Origin: Robertkochia flava
GTDB lineage: Bacteria; Bacteroidota; Bacteroidia; Flavobacteriales; Flavobacteriaceae
Direction: 5' to 3'
DNA: 64,000 nt
Assembly: GCF_020166515.1 (NCBI RefSeq)
Contig: NZ_JAINZT010000004.1
Location: 245,225-309,224, forward strand
In this document: positions 54,948 through 61,611 of the stretch, in pieces
Layout of the letters: each line of letters opens with the position of its first letter
How positions within the stretch are numbered: the first letter of the stretch is position 1
Notes under the pieces: model-generated
Told to the model about the DNA's origin: nothing
Databases searched by the model: none
The model's input: the letters and a program-made list of their open reading frames with translations, nothing else
Made by a program: the position numbers and the translations under genes

Positions 54948-55194
54948 AATCTACATCTATAATAGTATAGTATAACAGTATTACATAACTGTATGAATAA
55001 TAAAAAAAAGAAAAAAACCTTAAAAAAGCAAAAGACCGGAACTTCTGAAGGGAGCGATCATGTTAAAGTAAGGTGATGTAACAATCAAAAAGACCCCCCT
55101 ACCCCCAAAATTTTCAGATTTGGATCAAGTGCCATTCCCAGAAGAAAATTTTTTCAATTTTAAAATTAACTATCAATCATTTAAACCAATAATT

Positions 55195-55527
55195 ATGCCT
55201 TTTACAAGTAAAACAGCCAAGGCGGCCGGCGCCAAATCCTCCCGTAAGGGTGTACCTAATAAAACTACCGATGAGGTGCGGGAAGCCTTTAAAAACCTCA
55301 TAGCATCAAAAATACCGGACCTGGATCGCTGGCTCGAAGAAGTGGCAAAGAAGAATCCGGAAAGAGCCCTGGAGATCATTGTGAAATTTTCAGATTTTAT
55401 TGTTCCCAAACTGCAACGCATTGATACCACCAATCAGCATATAGTCGAAGATTTGGGGTCACTTTCCCTGCCGGAGATTAATGCCAGAATTGCGGAATTG
55501 AAGAAGAAGCTTTTTGAGGATGACTAA
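55195..55527 (+). CDS. Small phage-type protein (KGxPNKTT motif)
   Basis: From ATG 55195 (MPFTSKTAKAAGAKSSRKGV) the protein has 110 residues; a frame to 55120 adds unlikely sequence. The basic RKGVPNKTTDEVREAFKNLI segment resembles the N-terminal DNA-binding region of small-terminase-like and DUF5681-type phage proteins. The C-terminal part is helical (NPERALEIIVKFSDFIVPKL). It is the last plus-strand gene of the island core before the cassette array. Function unproven. Confidence 0.65.
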   Translation: MPFTSKTAKAAGAKSSRKGVPNKTTDEVREAFKNLIASKIPDLDRWLEEVAKKNPERALEIIVKFSDFIVPKLQRIDTTNQHIVEDLGSLSLPEINARIAELKKKLFEDD

Positions 55528-55702
55528 ATAGGAAAACCCAAAAAAAGCCACGGCTTTCACGTATAGCACTTGTATTCAGGTGATTACGGTTTAATTGTAA
55601 ATTTTGTTAAACCCAGAATAACCCAAGTTTTTTTGGTGGAAATTAGTCGGAGTGTTTGTTCGAAATTTTAAGGAAGGTAGAGACTTGTAGATATTGTTGG
55701 TA
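55528..55702. repeat. Degenerate attC-like element at the start of the cassette array
   Basis: A TTCGAAATTTTAAGGAAG stretch resembles TTCGAAACCTGTAGGAAT of the attC-like site at 59383, and a GTTGGTA core-like box ends it at 55696-55702. The left arm is not clearly complementary, so it is probably decayed. Confidence 0.4.
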
Positions 55703-55707
55703 TGGGC

Positions 55708-56460
55708 TTAATATCTTTTCGTAAGTGTTATTTTGCCTAATTGTGTGGGAAGCTCCATTTTATATACTCCAACGTGCTCATAATTATCTCTGACTGTTTC
55801 TATTATTTGATGAATAAAATCTGGCTCAGAGTGGTACCCCATAATTATATTTCTTAATGCTTTTTTATTAAATTTTAATTTACCTGTAGTATCTTTTACA
55901 AGTCTTACCTCCTTTTCATATTCCCAGGCTTTACCTTTTCTGAAAAATATTTTACCCATATCCGAGATGTTGGTTAATGGCGAAAATTCTAGGGAATCCA
56001 ATTCTTCCTCATAATGCACGGGCCCTAACACAGAGAAAAAATCTTTATCGGCACTACTGTCAAATTGTATACATACTCCTTGGTTATTATTGGCATAACT
56101 TGCCCATAAAGGCAAATTCATATAATGCTTAGAAAAGCATGCAATGCCAAACTCAAGAATAAATTCTTTTATTTTTTCATGAGCAAGCTCTTGTAGCATG
56201 TCAAGATTAAATTTTGTGTCAAATTGTTTTTTTAAGGTTGGTTCCGATATCCTTTCGGAGACTAATTGGTGCAAAATTTTGGTGGCATCAGGATTACGGG
56301 TTAGGTAAACTAAATCATGGCTTGAATCAAAAGGATCATTTAATGAGTCCCTATCAGGAAAAAAGATATAGTTATTTGCGATCTCATCTAAAGTTCTTTC
56401 CGTATTCTGGCGATACCGGAATATATAAGGAGGGCCAGTTAAATTTATTTCTTCGTTCAT
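55708..56460 (-). CDS. DUF2971-family protein (cassette gene 1)
   Basis: The 250-residue soluble protein matches DUF2971: IFRYRQNTERTLDEIANNYI and IFFPDRDSLNDPFD at the N-terminus, ACFSKHYMNLPLWASYANNN, GVCIQFDS and KAWEYEKEVRL. The family is widespread in mobile and defence-rich regions but has no fixed activity. It is the first of six single-gene cassettes on the minus strand. Its flanking core boxes (GTTGGTA at 55696 and a damaged ATAATAC near 56468) are not complementary, unlike those of the next five cassettes. Confidence 0.85.
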   Translation of the reverse strand: MNEEINLTGPPYIFRYRQNTERTLDEIANNYIFFPDRDSLNDPFDSSHDLVYLTRNPDATKILHQLVSERISEPTLKKQFDTKFNLDMLQELAHEKIKEFILEFGIACFSKHYMNLPLWASYANNNQGVCIQFDSSADKDFFSVLGPVHYEEELDSLEFSPLTNISDMGKIFFRKGKAWEYEKEVRLVKDTTGKLKFNKKALRNIIMGYHSEPDFIHQIIETVRDNYEHVGVYKMELPTQLGKITLTKRY

Positions 56461-56467
56461 AAAAATG

Positions 56468-56643
56468 ATAATACGGTGAAGCTATGAAGTGTTCTGATTT
56501 GTGGATCGAGCCGCGCGTGGGCCATTACCTCTGGCCGGGCTCGAGCCACTGTGTTACCAGGTTCATTTTAGTTAGGATTTTAAATATAGGTAAATAGTCG
56601 AAACTTGTAAGAACCAAGCCATGGCTTATAGCCATTGTTAGCC
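56468..56643 (-). repeat. attC-like recombination site A (about 176 bp)
   Basis: The right end shows CCAAGCCATGGCTTATAGCC then core GTTAGCC (56637-56643). An inner GGATCGAGCC...GGGCTCGAGCC palindrome is shared with site E. The left core is decayed (ATAATAC in place of an AAC box). The TAA stop of the neighbouring 242-residue gene lies in the GTTA core, as in many integron cassettes. Confidence 0.65.
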
Positions 56644-57366
56644 AACGTTTGTTTTTTTTGAATACAATTCATTCGCTATTTTCACTGCAATTTCTTGATA
56701 CTCCATGGGATTCTTTATTATTTCTTCCAGTTTATGAGTAGGATAGTTTGAATATCGTTCATACAGATTATAGTACCTTGATTTATCCAATTTGCATACC
56801 ATCGGTTTCCCTGTTATTGTTCTTCTTGGAATTAGTAAGGGAACTAAGCTGTATTTGTATAAGGTGTTCTTAACGATTGGATACTCAAAAATTAAGTCAT
56901 GGACAAAAGTAGAAAGGTAATATTGAGAGCCGTCTTTTAGTTGTATATACCAATAACCAAAATCTGACCATGGAGTGGATCGTCTAGCACCCAAATTGTA
57001 TTTGGCATCGGAAAAATTTTTATAATAAATACCTAAATGATAGACGCTTGTATTAATGTCTTCAAATTGAAATGATTTTACTTTGCCATTTTGGTTTATC
57101 GTTAAGGTTTGGGTTTCATAGTTGATTTTAAATCTAGTTTTATTATTTACCAGAAAGTAATTTAAGGTCAAAATTAATAATGGGAGGGTAATCATTATTG
57201 TTACTATTAATGCAAATACAATGAAATTAACCCCAAGAGTTTTATGCTCGAGATCAAACTTATGTATGTATCCAATCATTAGTAACCCTATTGCGTAGTT
57301 AAATACGAATGCATTAATCGGATCTAAAAGCTTTGAATGTTTGTATGTAAATGATTGTGTTCTCAA
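56638..57366 (-). CDS. Membrane protein with PH-like domain, unknown function (cassette gene 2)
   Basis: The 242-residue protein has two membrane helices at about residues 18-36 and 45-72 (IVFALIVTIMITLPLLIL). A soluble region follows with TRFKINYETQTLTINQNGKV and GYWYIQLKDGSQYYLS, whose strand pattern resembles a bacterial PH-like domain. The first codon is TTG at 57366, only a few bases after the attC core, with no room for a normal leader. The stop lies inside the next core box. The gene-facing boxes GTTAGCCAAC (56637) and GTTGGCTAAC (57369) are perfect reverse complements. Confidence 0.7.
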   Translation of the reverse strand: MRTQSFTYKHSKLLDPINAFVFNYAIGLLMIGYIHKFDLEHKTLGVNFIVFALIVTIMITLPLLILTLNYFLVNNKTRFKINYETQTLTINQNGKVKSFQFEDINTSVYHLGIYYKNFSDAKYNLGARRSTPWSDFGYWYIQLKDGSQYYLSTFVHDLIFEYPIVKNTLYKYSLVPLLIPRRTITGKPMVCKLDKSRYYNLYERYSNYPTHKLEEIIKNPMEYQEIAVKIANELYSKKTNVG

Positions 57367-57371
57367 ATGTT

Positions 57372-57507
57372 GGCTAACGGTCAGGCTATGGCTCGTGGCG
57401 GTCGTTTTTAATGCTGTGTCCGACGGAGACGGAAAGCCTGGTTGAGTTCATGAATTTATTATTTTTTGGAGTAGGAACCTAGCCATGAGATATAGCCAGT
57501 GTTACCT
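57372..57507 (-). repeat. attC-like recombination site B (136 bp)
   Basis: It is bounded by GGCTAAC (57372-57378) and GTTACCT (57501-57507). The inner arms GGCTATGGCTCGTGGC and GCCATGAGATATAGCC are complementary at 13 of 16 positions. Length and interior match sites C and D closely. Confidence 0.85.
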
Positions 57508-58146
57508 GCTGGCTTTTATTCTTTTTAATTCAGTTTTCAAGGAATTTTGAATTTTCTCTTTTTCCTCAATTGTTATGGAACAACAAAATTCTTCCTGAAT
57601 TTTAAAGATCCGAAAACTGTATAAAGCTCCGGTAAATTCAACATTTGATTTCCCCATTTCCACAAACTGCTTTTTCGAATTTTCTGAGTTGAAATATACT
57701 CCGGAGTTAGTTCTCATTTTTGTTTTCGGCAAGTGTTCATCAATTTTTGATAATGTAATCAATACTCCATTGCTAGGAATTATAATGTCTTTCTTAACGG
57801 TTAAAGGTGAGATGTTAATTTTATCAGCTCCTTCGACTCCATATAGAATGGTAACATAATCCTTTTCATATGCATCTGGAATAATCAAAGTCTGTGTTCT
57901 GTTAAATGTGTATTGATATGCTAGGAACAGGATTAAAACAATACTTAGTTCTATAAGGAGAGTCTTGTTGTATTTCTTAATGAATCTTTTTAGAATAACA
58001 TCTATAAATAAAACGATCAACGCAAAAACAAAAATGGCAATTGCTGCAACTCCACCCCAATCTTTTCCATCAGTGATAAGACCATAAATTGACCAGATGA
58101 TTAAGGTAATTCCGATTATTAGAAATGGGGTTATTTTACGTAGCAT
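57502..58146 (-). CDS. Membrane protein of unknown function (cassette gene 3)
   Basis: The 214-residue protein starts MLRKITPFLIIGITLIIWSI and has three to four hydrophobic helices in residues 5-85. A soluble domain follows, with TLIIPDAYEKDYVTILYGVE in the middle and FCCSITIEEKEKIQNSLKTE near the end. No family is recognised. Its TAA stop overlaps the GTTACC core of site B. Its own boxes GTTACCTGC (57501) and GCAGGTAAC (58159) are perfect reverse complements, marking it as a single cassette. Confidence 0.7.
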   Translation of the reverse strand: MLRKITPFLIIGITLIIWSIYGLITDGKDWGGVAAIAIFVFALIVLFIDVILKRFIKKYNKTLLIELSIVLILFLAYQYTFNRTQTLIIPDAYEKDYVTILYGVEGADKINISPLTVKKDIIIPSNGVLITLSKIDEHLPKTKMRTNSGVYFNSENSKKQFVEMGKSNVEFTGALYSFRIFKIQEEFCCSITIEEKEKIQNSLKTELKRIKASR

Positions 58147-58160
58147 AGTTTCAAGCTTGC

Positions 58161-58296
58161 AGGTAACGGTCAGGCTATGGCTCGTGGCGGGCGGTTTTAA
58201 TGCTGTTTCCGACGGAGATGGAAAGCCTGGTTGCTTTCATGAATTTATTATTTTTTGGAGTAAGAACCTAGCCATGAGATATAGCCAGTGTTGTGG
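58161..58296 (-). repeat. attC-like recombination site C (136 bp)
   Basis: It is bounded by AGGTAAC (58161-58167) and GTTGTGG (58290-58296). The interior is nearly identical to site B and has the same complementary arms. Confidence 0.85.
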
Positions 58297-58306
58297 TGTC
58301 GTTTTT

Positions 58307-58840
58307 TTATTTTTTCCTTTTCTCAAATTCTTCCGTAATCAGTCTTTCCAAATCGTCATATTTTATTTTGAGTGAATTGGAAATAATAGACAATGGAGAG
58401 CCATACATTTTATGATTTGCTTTCATTGCTCGTTTTGCTAATCCATTTTTAGCTCGTTCAATGTATTTTTCTGGTTTATCTGTTTCTAGCATCAAAATCT
58501 TAGTTGATTGTACTTGAACAGTTCCAATATTCGTTATGTCAGCCCATTCTATAAGTCCAATGCTTGTCGCATTTGAGTTGTCAGTTATTCCGTTCTGGTC
58601 GATTGTCAGTCCCACCTTATTATCGAATAGCTTTTTTGCTATGAATATTGAACAAAGTCCGAAAAATGCGACAGAGGCAATTCCAGCTATCCTTATAAAT
58701 TCAGGATTTCTAAATAAAGTACTTTGGAATTTTTCAGGGTTCAGAATGAATAAAACTCCAAATACTACAAATGCTACCGCTCCGATTAAAAGTAGAAGGA
58801 TTTTAGTTTTATTTAATTGAATCTCGATTTTGTCTTTCAT
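58307..58840 (-). CDS. STM3941-family membrane protein (cassette gene 4)
   Basis: The 177-residue protein has two membrane helices (about residues 12-32 and 48-68) followed by a PH-like domain with IEWADITNIGTVQVQSTKIL and MYGSPLSIISNSLKIKYDDL. This is the STM3941 family pattern, which is of unknown function. It is the best-recognised product in the array and shares the two-helix plus PH-like layout of cassette gene 2. Gene-facing boxes GTTGTGGTG (58290) and CACCACAAC (58858) are perfect reverse complements. Confidence 0.8.
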   Translation of the reverse strand: MKDKIEIQLNKTKILLLLIGAVAFVVFGVLFILNPEKFQSTLFRNPEFIRIAGIASVAFFGLCSIFIAKKLFDNKVGLTIDQNGITDNSNATSIGLIEWADITNIGTVQVQSTKILMLETDKPEKYIERAKNGLAKRAMKANHKMYGSPLSIISNSLKIKYDDLERLITEEFEKRKK

Positions 58841-58859
58841 TAAGTTTCCTTTAAATGCA

Positions 58860-58995
58860 CCACAACGGTAAGGCTATGGCTCGTGGCGGGCAGTTTTAAA
58901 GCTGGACCCGACGGAGATGGAAAGCCTGGTTGTGTTCATGAATTTATTATTTTTTGGAGTAGGAACCTAGCCATGAGATATAGCCAATGTTAGGC
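58860..58995 (-). repeat. attC-like recombination site D (136 bp)
   Basis: It is bounded by CCACAAC (58860-58866) and GTTAGGC (58989-58995). The interior closely matches sites B and C and includes the same GGCTATGGCTCGTGGC arm. Confidence 0.85.
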
Positions 58996-59031
58996 TCTGT
59001 TTTTTATTTCTGTCAATTCATTTAGTTGATT

Positions 59032-59358
59032 TTAAAATGGTGAATTATTTAAAGTTATAACAAGCAGTATAATAAAAAAAAGATACATAAATAGGATAAT
59101 TAGATTACCTGCAAAGCCTGAAGACTCCGTTACTTTACTTTTGATTGAGTTAATAATACTAATTACCAATCCAAAAAAACTCAAAAATATTGGTGACAAT
59201 GCAAAAATTGACGCCATGTTTCGGACTGAACTGGGTAAACTTCCGCCACCTGTTAGACCATCGGTAATTACAAACAATAGGTAAATTACTATTGACATGG
59301 CCGAAAGCTTAAAGAACATTAGTCCGGTATCTTTTGTATGTAGAAATTTGTTCTGCAA
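59032..59358 (-). CDS. Small membrane protein of unknown function (cassette gene 5)
   Basis: The 108-residue protein is predicted to have three hydrophobic helices (MSIVIYLLFVITDGLTGG, IFALSPIFLSFFGLVISIIN, LIILFMYLFFIILLVITL). The first codon is TTG at 59358; an ATG 39 bp downstream (59319) is the alternative start. No family is recognised. Gene-facing boxes GTTAGGCTCT (58989) and AGAGCCTAAC (59380) are perfect reverse complements over 10 bp. Confidence 0.65.
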   Translation of the reverse strand: MQNKFLHTKDTGLMFFKLSAMSIVIYLLFVITDGLTGGGSLPSSVRNMASIFALSPIFLSFFGLVISIINSIKSKVTESSGFAGNLIILFMYLFFIILLVITLNNSPF

Positions 59359-59382
59359 TCTTGATATTAGGTTTTAAATAGA

Positions 59383-59563
59383 GCCTAACGGTAAGTGTAT
59401 GAGCCGGTGTGGGTGGCGGGATCGAGCTGAGCGTAGGCCTTTACCTTTTGGCAGAGCTCGAGCCCGCAGAGTGGAGGCTCATTTTTATTTAACGTTGTCT
59501 AATCTAGGGAATATTTTCGAAACCTGTAGGAATCAAGCACTGGCTTATACACCTTTGTTGTAC
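59383..59563 (-). repeat. attC-like recombination site E (181 bp)
   Basis: It is bounded by GCCTAAC (59383-59389) and GTTGTAC (59557-59563). GTGTATGAGCC near the left pairs with GGCTTATACAC near the right. The interior GGATCGAGC...GCTCGAGCC palindrome is shared with site A, making a second attC family. Confidence 0.8.
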
Positions 59564-59907
59564 ACAGTTGGGTTTTCCTTTTTAAAATGTAGATATATGC
59601 CAATGACTAAATATATAATTAATGAAGGGAAACCATAAAGTGTATTAACATCAATAAACCCAAAAAACCATACTAAACCACAAATCCCAAATATGCTGAA
59701 TATTGTTTGGTCCAAATCAATTAGGATAGCATATACAGAGTTGGTGATTAAGCTTACAATACCAAAGATCCATGCGATTTGAAATAAGTCGGTAATGTCA
59801 TTACTAAATCCATTATTCCGGTAATTCCAGATTAGAATTAAATAACTGCAAATAAGAGTTATTAACCCAATGATTTTAAATGTGTATTTGATGTAGTTTT
59901 TTGTCAT
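59545..59907 (-). CDS. Small membrane protein of unknown function (cassette gene 6)
   Basis: The 120-residue protein starts MTKNYIKYTFKIIGLITLIC and has four predicted membrane helices. The C-terminus reads through the attC core of site E, so the last residues (YNKGV) are encoded by the recombination site. Gene-facing boxes GTTGTACACA (59557) and TGTGTACAAC (59913) are perfect reverse complements over 10 bp. No family is recognised. Confidence 0.65.
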   Translation of the reverse strand: MTKNYIKYTFKIIGLITLICSYLILIWNYRNNGFSNDITDLFQIAWIFGIVSLITNSVYAILIDLDQTIFSIFGICGLVWFFGFIDVNTLYGFPSLIIYLVIGIYLHFKKENPTVYNKGV

Positions 59908-59913
59908 TCAATT

Positions 59914-60000
59914 GTGTACAACTTGTTTATATAAGCTGCTTTGTGGTTTATATGAACCCAATATAGGGTTTATTGGAAATAAAAGTAAGAAATTATAGAT
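59914..60000 (-). repeat. Truncated attC-like site F at the array end
   Basis: The core-like GTGTACAAC (59914-59922) is followed by TTGTTTATATAAGC and TTTATATGAACC arms, but no clear right core was found before the island border. Confidence 0.45.
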
Positions 60001-60069
60001 TGTTGAATTGGGGATGCGCGTGAAATTTAAACAAGTATGAGAGTAGGAAGGGCGGAATACAACCGAAAA

Positions 60070-60090
60070 TTGTCACCTTATTTGTCACCT
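60070..60090 (+). repeat. Integrase arm-type direct repeats, right end
   Basis: TTGTCACCTT (60070-60079) and TTGTCACCT (60082-60090) repeat the left-end pair with the same 12-bp spacing and orientation. Confidence 0.65.
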
Positions 60091-60134
60091 AAAAATAACA
60101 AACCCTGTAAACATAGTGCTTACAGGGTCTTTTT
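60091..60134 (-). terminator. Island-carried terminator behind tRNA-Leu
   Basis: AACCCTGTAA (60101-60110) pairs with TTACAGGGT (60120-60128), with a T tail on the minus strand. It replaces the terminator displaced to 51335 when the island integrated. Confidence 0.75.
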
Positions 60135-60158
60135 GTGCTCACGAGAAGATTCGAACTT
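60131..60158 (-). repeat. Right attachment site (attR) inside tRNA-Leu
   Basis: This 28-bp segment is identical to 51369-51396. It covers the 3' acceptor and T-arm part of tRNA-Leu. The island restores the tRNA end, so the gene stays functional. Confidence 0.9.
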
Positions 60159-60219
60159 CCACGTCCATACGGACACTACCCCCTCAAGATAGCGTGTCTA
60201 CCAATTCCACCACGTGAGC
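60136..60219 (-). tRNA. tRNA-Leu (anticodon GAG), island integration target
   Basis: The 84-nt class II tRNA starts GCTCACGTGGTGG and ends CGTGAGCA. The anticodon stem CTATC/GGTAG encloses TTGAGGG, giving GAG. The long variable arm is typical of Leu tRNAs. Its 3' end doubles as the attachment core. It is the third tRNA in the Lys-Lys-Leu unit. Confidence 0.95.
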
Positions 60220-60265
60220 TGATGTAGACTAAATGAAAAAAGTTAAGCAAATGCTCAACTTTTAG

Positions 60266-60338
60266 TGACCCGACTGGGGCTCGAACCCAGGACCCCAACA
60301 TTAAAAGTGTTGTGCTCTACCAACTGAGCTATCGAGTC
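60266..60338 (-). tRNA. tRNA-Lys (anticodon TTT), copy 2
   Basis: The 73-nt cloverleaf reads GACTCGATAGCTCAGTTGG at its 5' end. The anticodon stem CAACA/TGTTG encloses CTTTTAA, giving TTT. Confidence 0.96.
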
Positions 60339-60378
60339 TCAAAGCAATAATAAAACTTGTTTTGTAACCAATAAAAAG

Positions 60379-60451
60379 TGACCCGACTGGGGCTCGAACC
60401 CAGGACCCCAACATTAAAAGTGTTGTGCTCTACCAACTGAGCTATCGAGTC
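60379..60451 (-). tRNA. tRNA-Lys (anticodon TTT), copy 1
   Basis: Identical over 73 nt to the copy at 60266-60338 and first in the minus-strand transcript. Confidence 0.96.
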
Positions 60452-60497
60452 AATAATAATGCTTTCTAAGAGCGTCCTACTATCTCGTAGGCGGGTG

Positions 60498-60527
60498 CAA
60501 ATATATAACCAATTATTTATTTTTCAA
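60498..60527 (-). promoter_or_regulatory. Promoter of the tRNA-Lys-Lys-Leu unit
   Basis: On the minus strand TTG (60527-60525), 19 bp, and TATATTTG (60505-60498) match the consensus. The first tRNA-Lys begins about 46 bp downstream. Confidence 0.78.
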
Positions 60528-60605
60528 GACGATTTTCATATAAATTTGTCATTTTTTTAGGGACCCTTTTTAAGGGTATGATTTAGAACTATTTAAATTA
60601 AAACT

Positions 60606-61115
60606 ATGATCGTATTATTGGGTTATATGGGGTGTGGTAAGTCAACTGTGGGCAAGATGCTGGCGGAGCAATTGAATATGCAATTTATTGATTTTGACAA
60701 TTTTATAGAGGAAAAAGAGCAGGAAACAATCTCCAGGATCTTCGCCAAAATGGGGGAGGTGTATTTCCGTAAAAAGGAGCGATTCTATCTTGAGGCGCTT
60801 CTCAAATCAAAACCCGATGCAGTAATTTCTCTTGGAGGGGGCACCCCATGTTTTGGAGATAATATGGAATTTCTGTTAAGTTCGACGTCAAATGTGGTAT
60901 ATCTCAAAGCAAAAATTGATACCCTGACACGACGTTTATTGACCGGGAAATCAAACCGCCCGTTGATCAGGGATATTCCGGACGGGGAGTTGGAGGAATT
61001 TATCCGCAAACACCTCTTTGAGCGTAATTTCTTCTACTTACAGGCGCCTGTGAGGATCGATGTCGATGACCTGTCTGCTGCAGCTGTTGTGGAAAAATTA
61101 AAAGACCTTAATTAA
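60606..61115 (+). CDS. aroK: Shikimate kinase
   Basis: The 169-residue P-loop kinase phosphorylates shikimate in the chorismate pathway. Walker A is LLGYMGCGKSTVGKMLAEQL; the substrate Asp/Arg region is FIDFDNFIEEKEQ and YFRKKERFYLEALL; the GGG motif is VISLGGGTPCF; the lid is RRLLTGKSNRPLI. Length is standard. A TAAATTTG box lies at 60541-60548. Its end overlaps the converging phosphoribosyltransferase gene by 8 bp. Confidence 0.95.
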   Translation: MIVLLGYMGCGKSTVGKMLAEQLNMQFIDFDNFIEEKEQETISRIFAKMGEVYFRKKERFYLEALLKSKPDAVISLGGGTPCFGDNMEFLLSSTSNVVYLKAKIDTLTRRLLTGKSNRPLIRDIPDGELEEFIRKHLFERNFFYLQAPVRIDVDDLSAAAVVEKLKDLN

Positions 61116-61611
61116 GGTATACGGCATCATCGTTCCCATTGAGATCTACCCTTACGTGTTCCTGTAGGGAAGTAGAGAGTGAAATACCCTTGAAATCGGC
61201 CTTTACGGGGTAGCGTTTATGATTGCGGTCTACCAAAACCACCGTCTTGAATTTTTTAAGCGGTACGTCCAGAAAGTGTTTGATGGCATAGATCAGGGTA
61301 CCACCTGAGTTTAAAACATCGTCTACCAGGACAAGGGCTTTGCCTTTGTACGCTTCTGGCGACAGGGAAGTGGTAACGGGACTCAGAAGGTCTTCCTTGT
61401 TCATGTCTACCTCACACAACACCGGCTTCATTTCTGAGATCTCCTTAAGGGAGTCAACCAAACGGTGAGCAAGAGACAATCCGCTGTCCTTGATTCCGGC
61501 GATCACGATTTCTTCCTCGTCGCTAAAGGTTTCATAGATCTGGTAGGCGATTCGCCTGATCTTGTGTGCGATCTCCTGATGGTCGAGTATTTTATTGCCG
61601 TTCACCTTCAT
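61108..61611 (-). CDS. PyrR-like phosphoribosyltransferase
   Basis: The 167-residue protein is a type I PRTase. The PRPP loop is ALVLVDDVLNSGGTLIYAIK. The C-terminal VVLVDRNHKRYPVKADFKG resembles PyrR, the RNA-binding uracil phosphoribosyltransferase/attenuator. Whether it regulates pyr genes or only uses PRPP is unknown; pyrD in this window is distant. It overlaps aroK (8 bp, convergent) and the upstream methyltransferase gene by 4 bp. Confidence 0.85.
   Translation of the reverse strand: MKVNGNKILDHQEIAHKIRRIAYQIYETFSDEEEIVIAGIKDSGLSLAHRLVDSLKEISEMKPVLCEVDMNKEDLLSPVTTSLSPEAYKGKALVLVDDVLNSGGTLIYAIKHFLDVPLKKFKTVVLVDRNHKRYPVKADFKGISLSTSLQEHVRVDLNGNDDAVYLN

Noticed and set aside
57372..58995. 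The repeats as insertion-sequence or MITE copies
   Set aside because: There are no target-site duplications or transposase, and the outer boxes vary with the enclosed gene, which suits attC rather than a transposon end.
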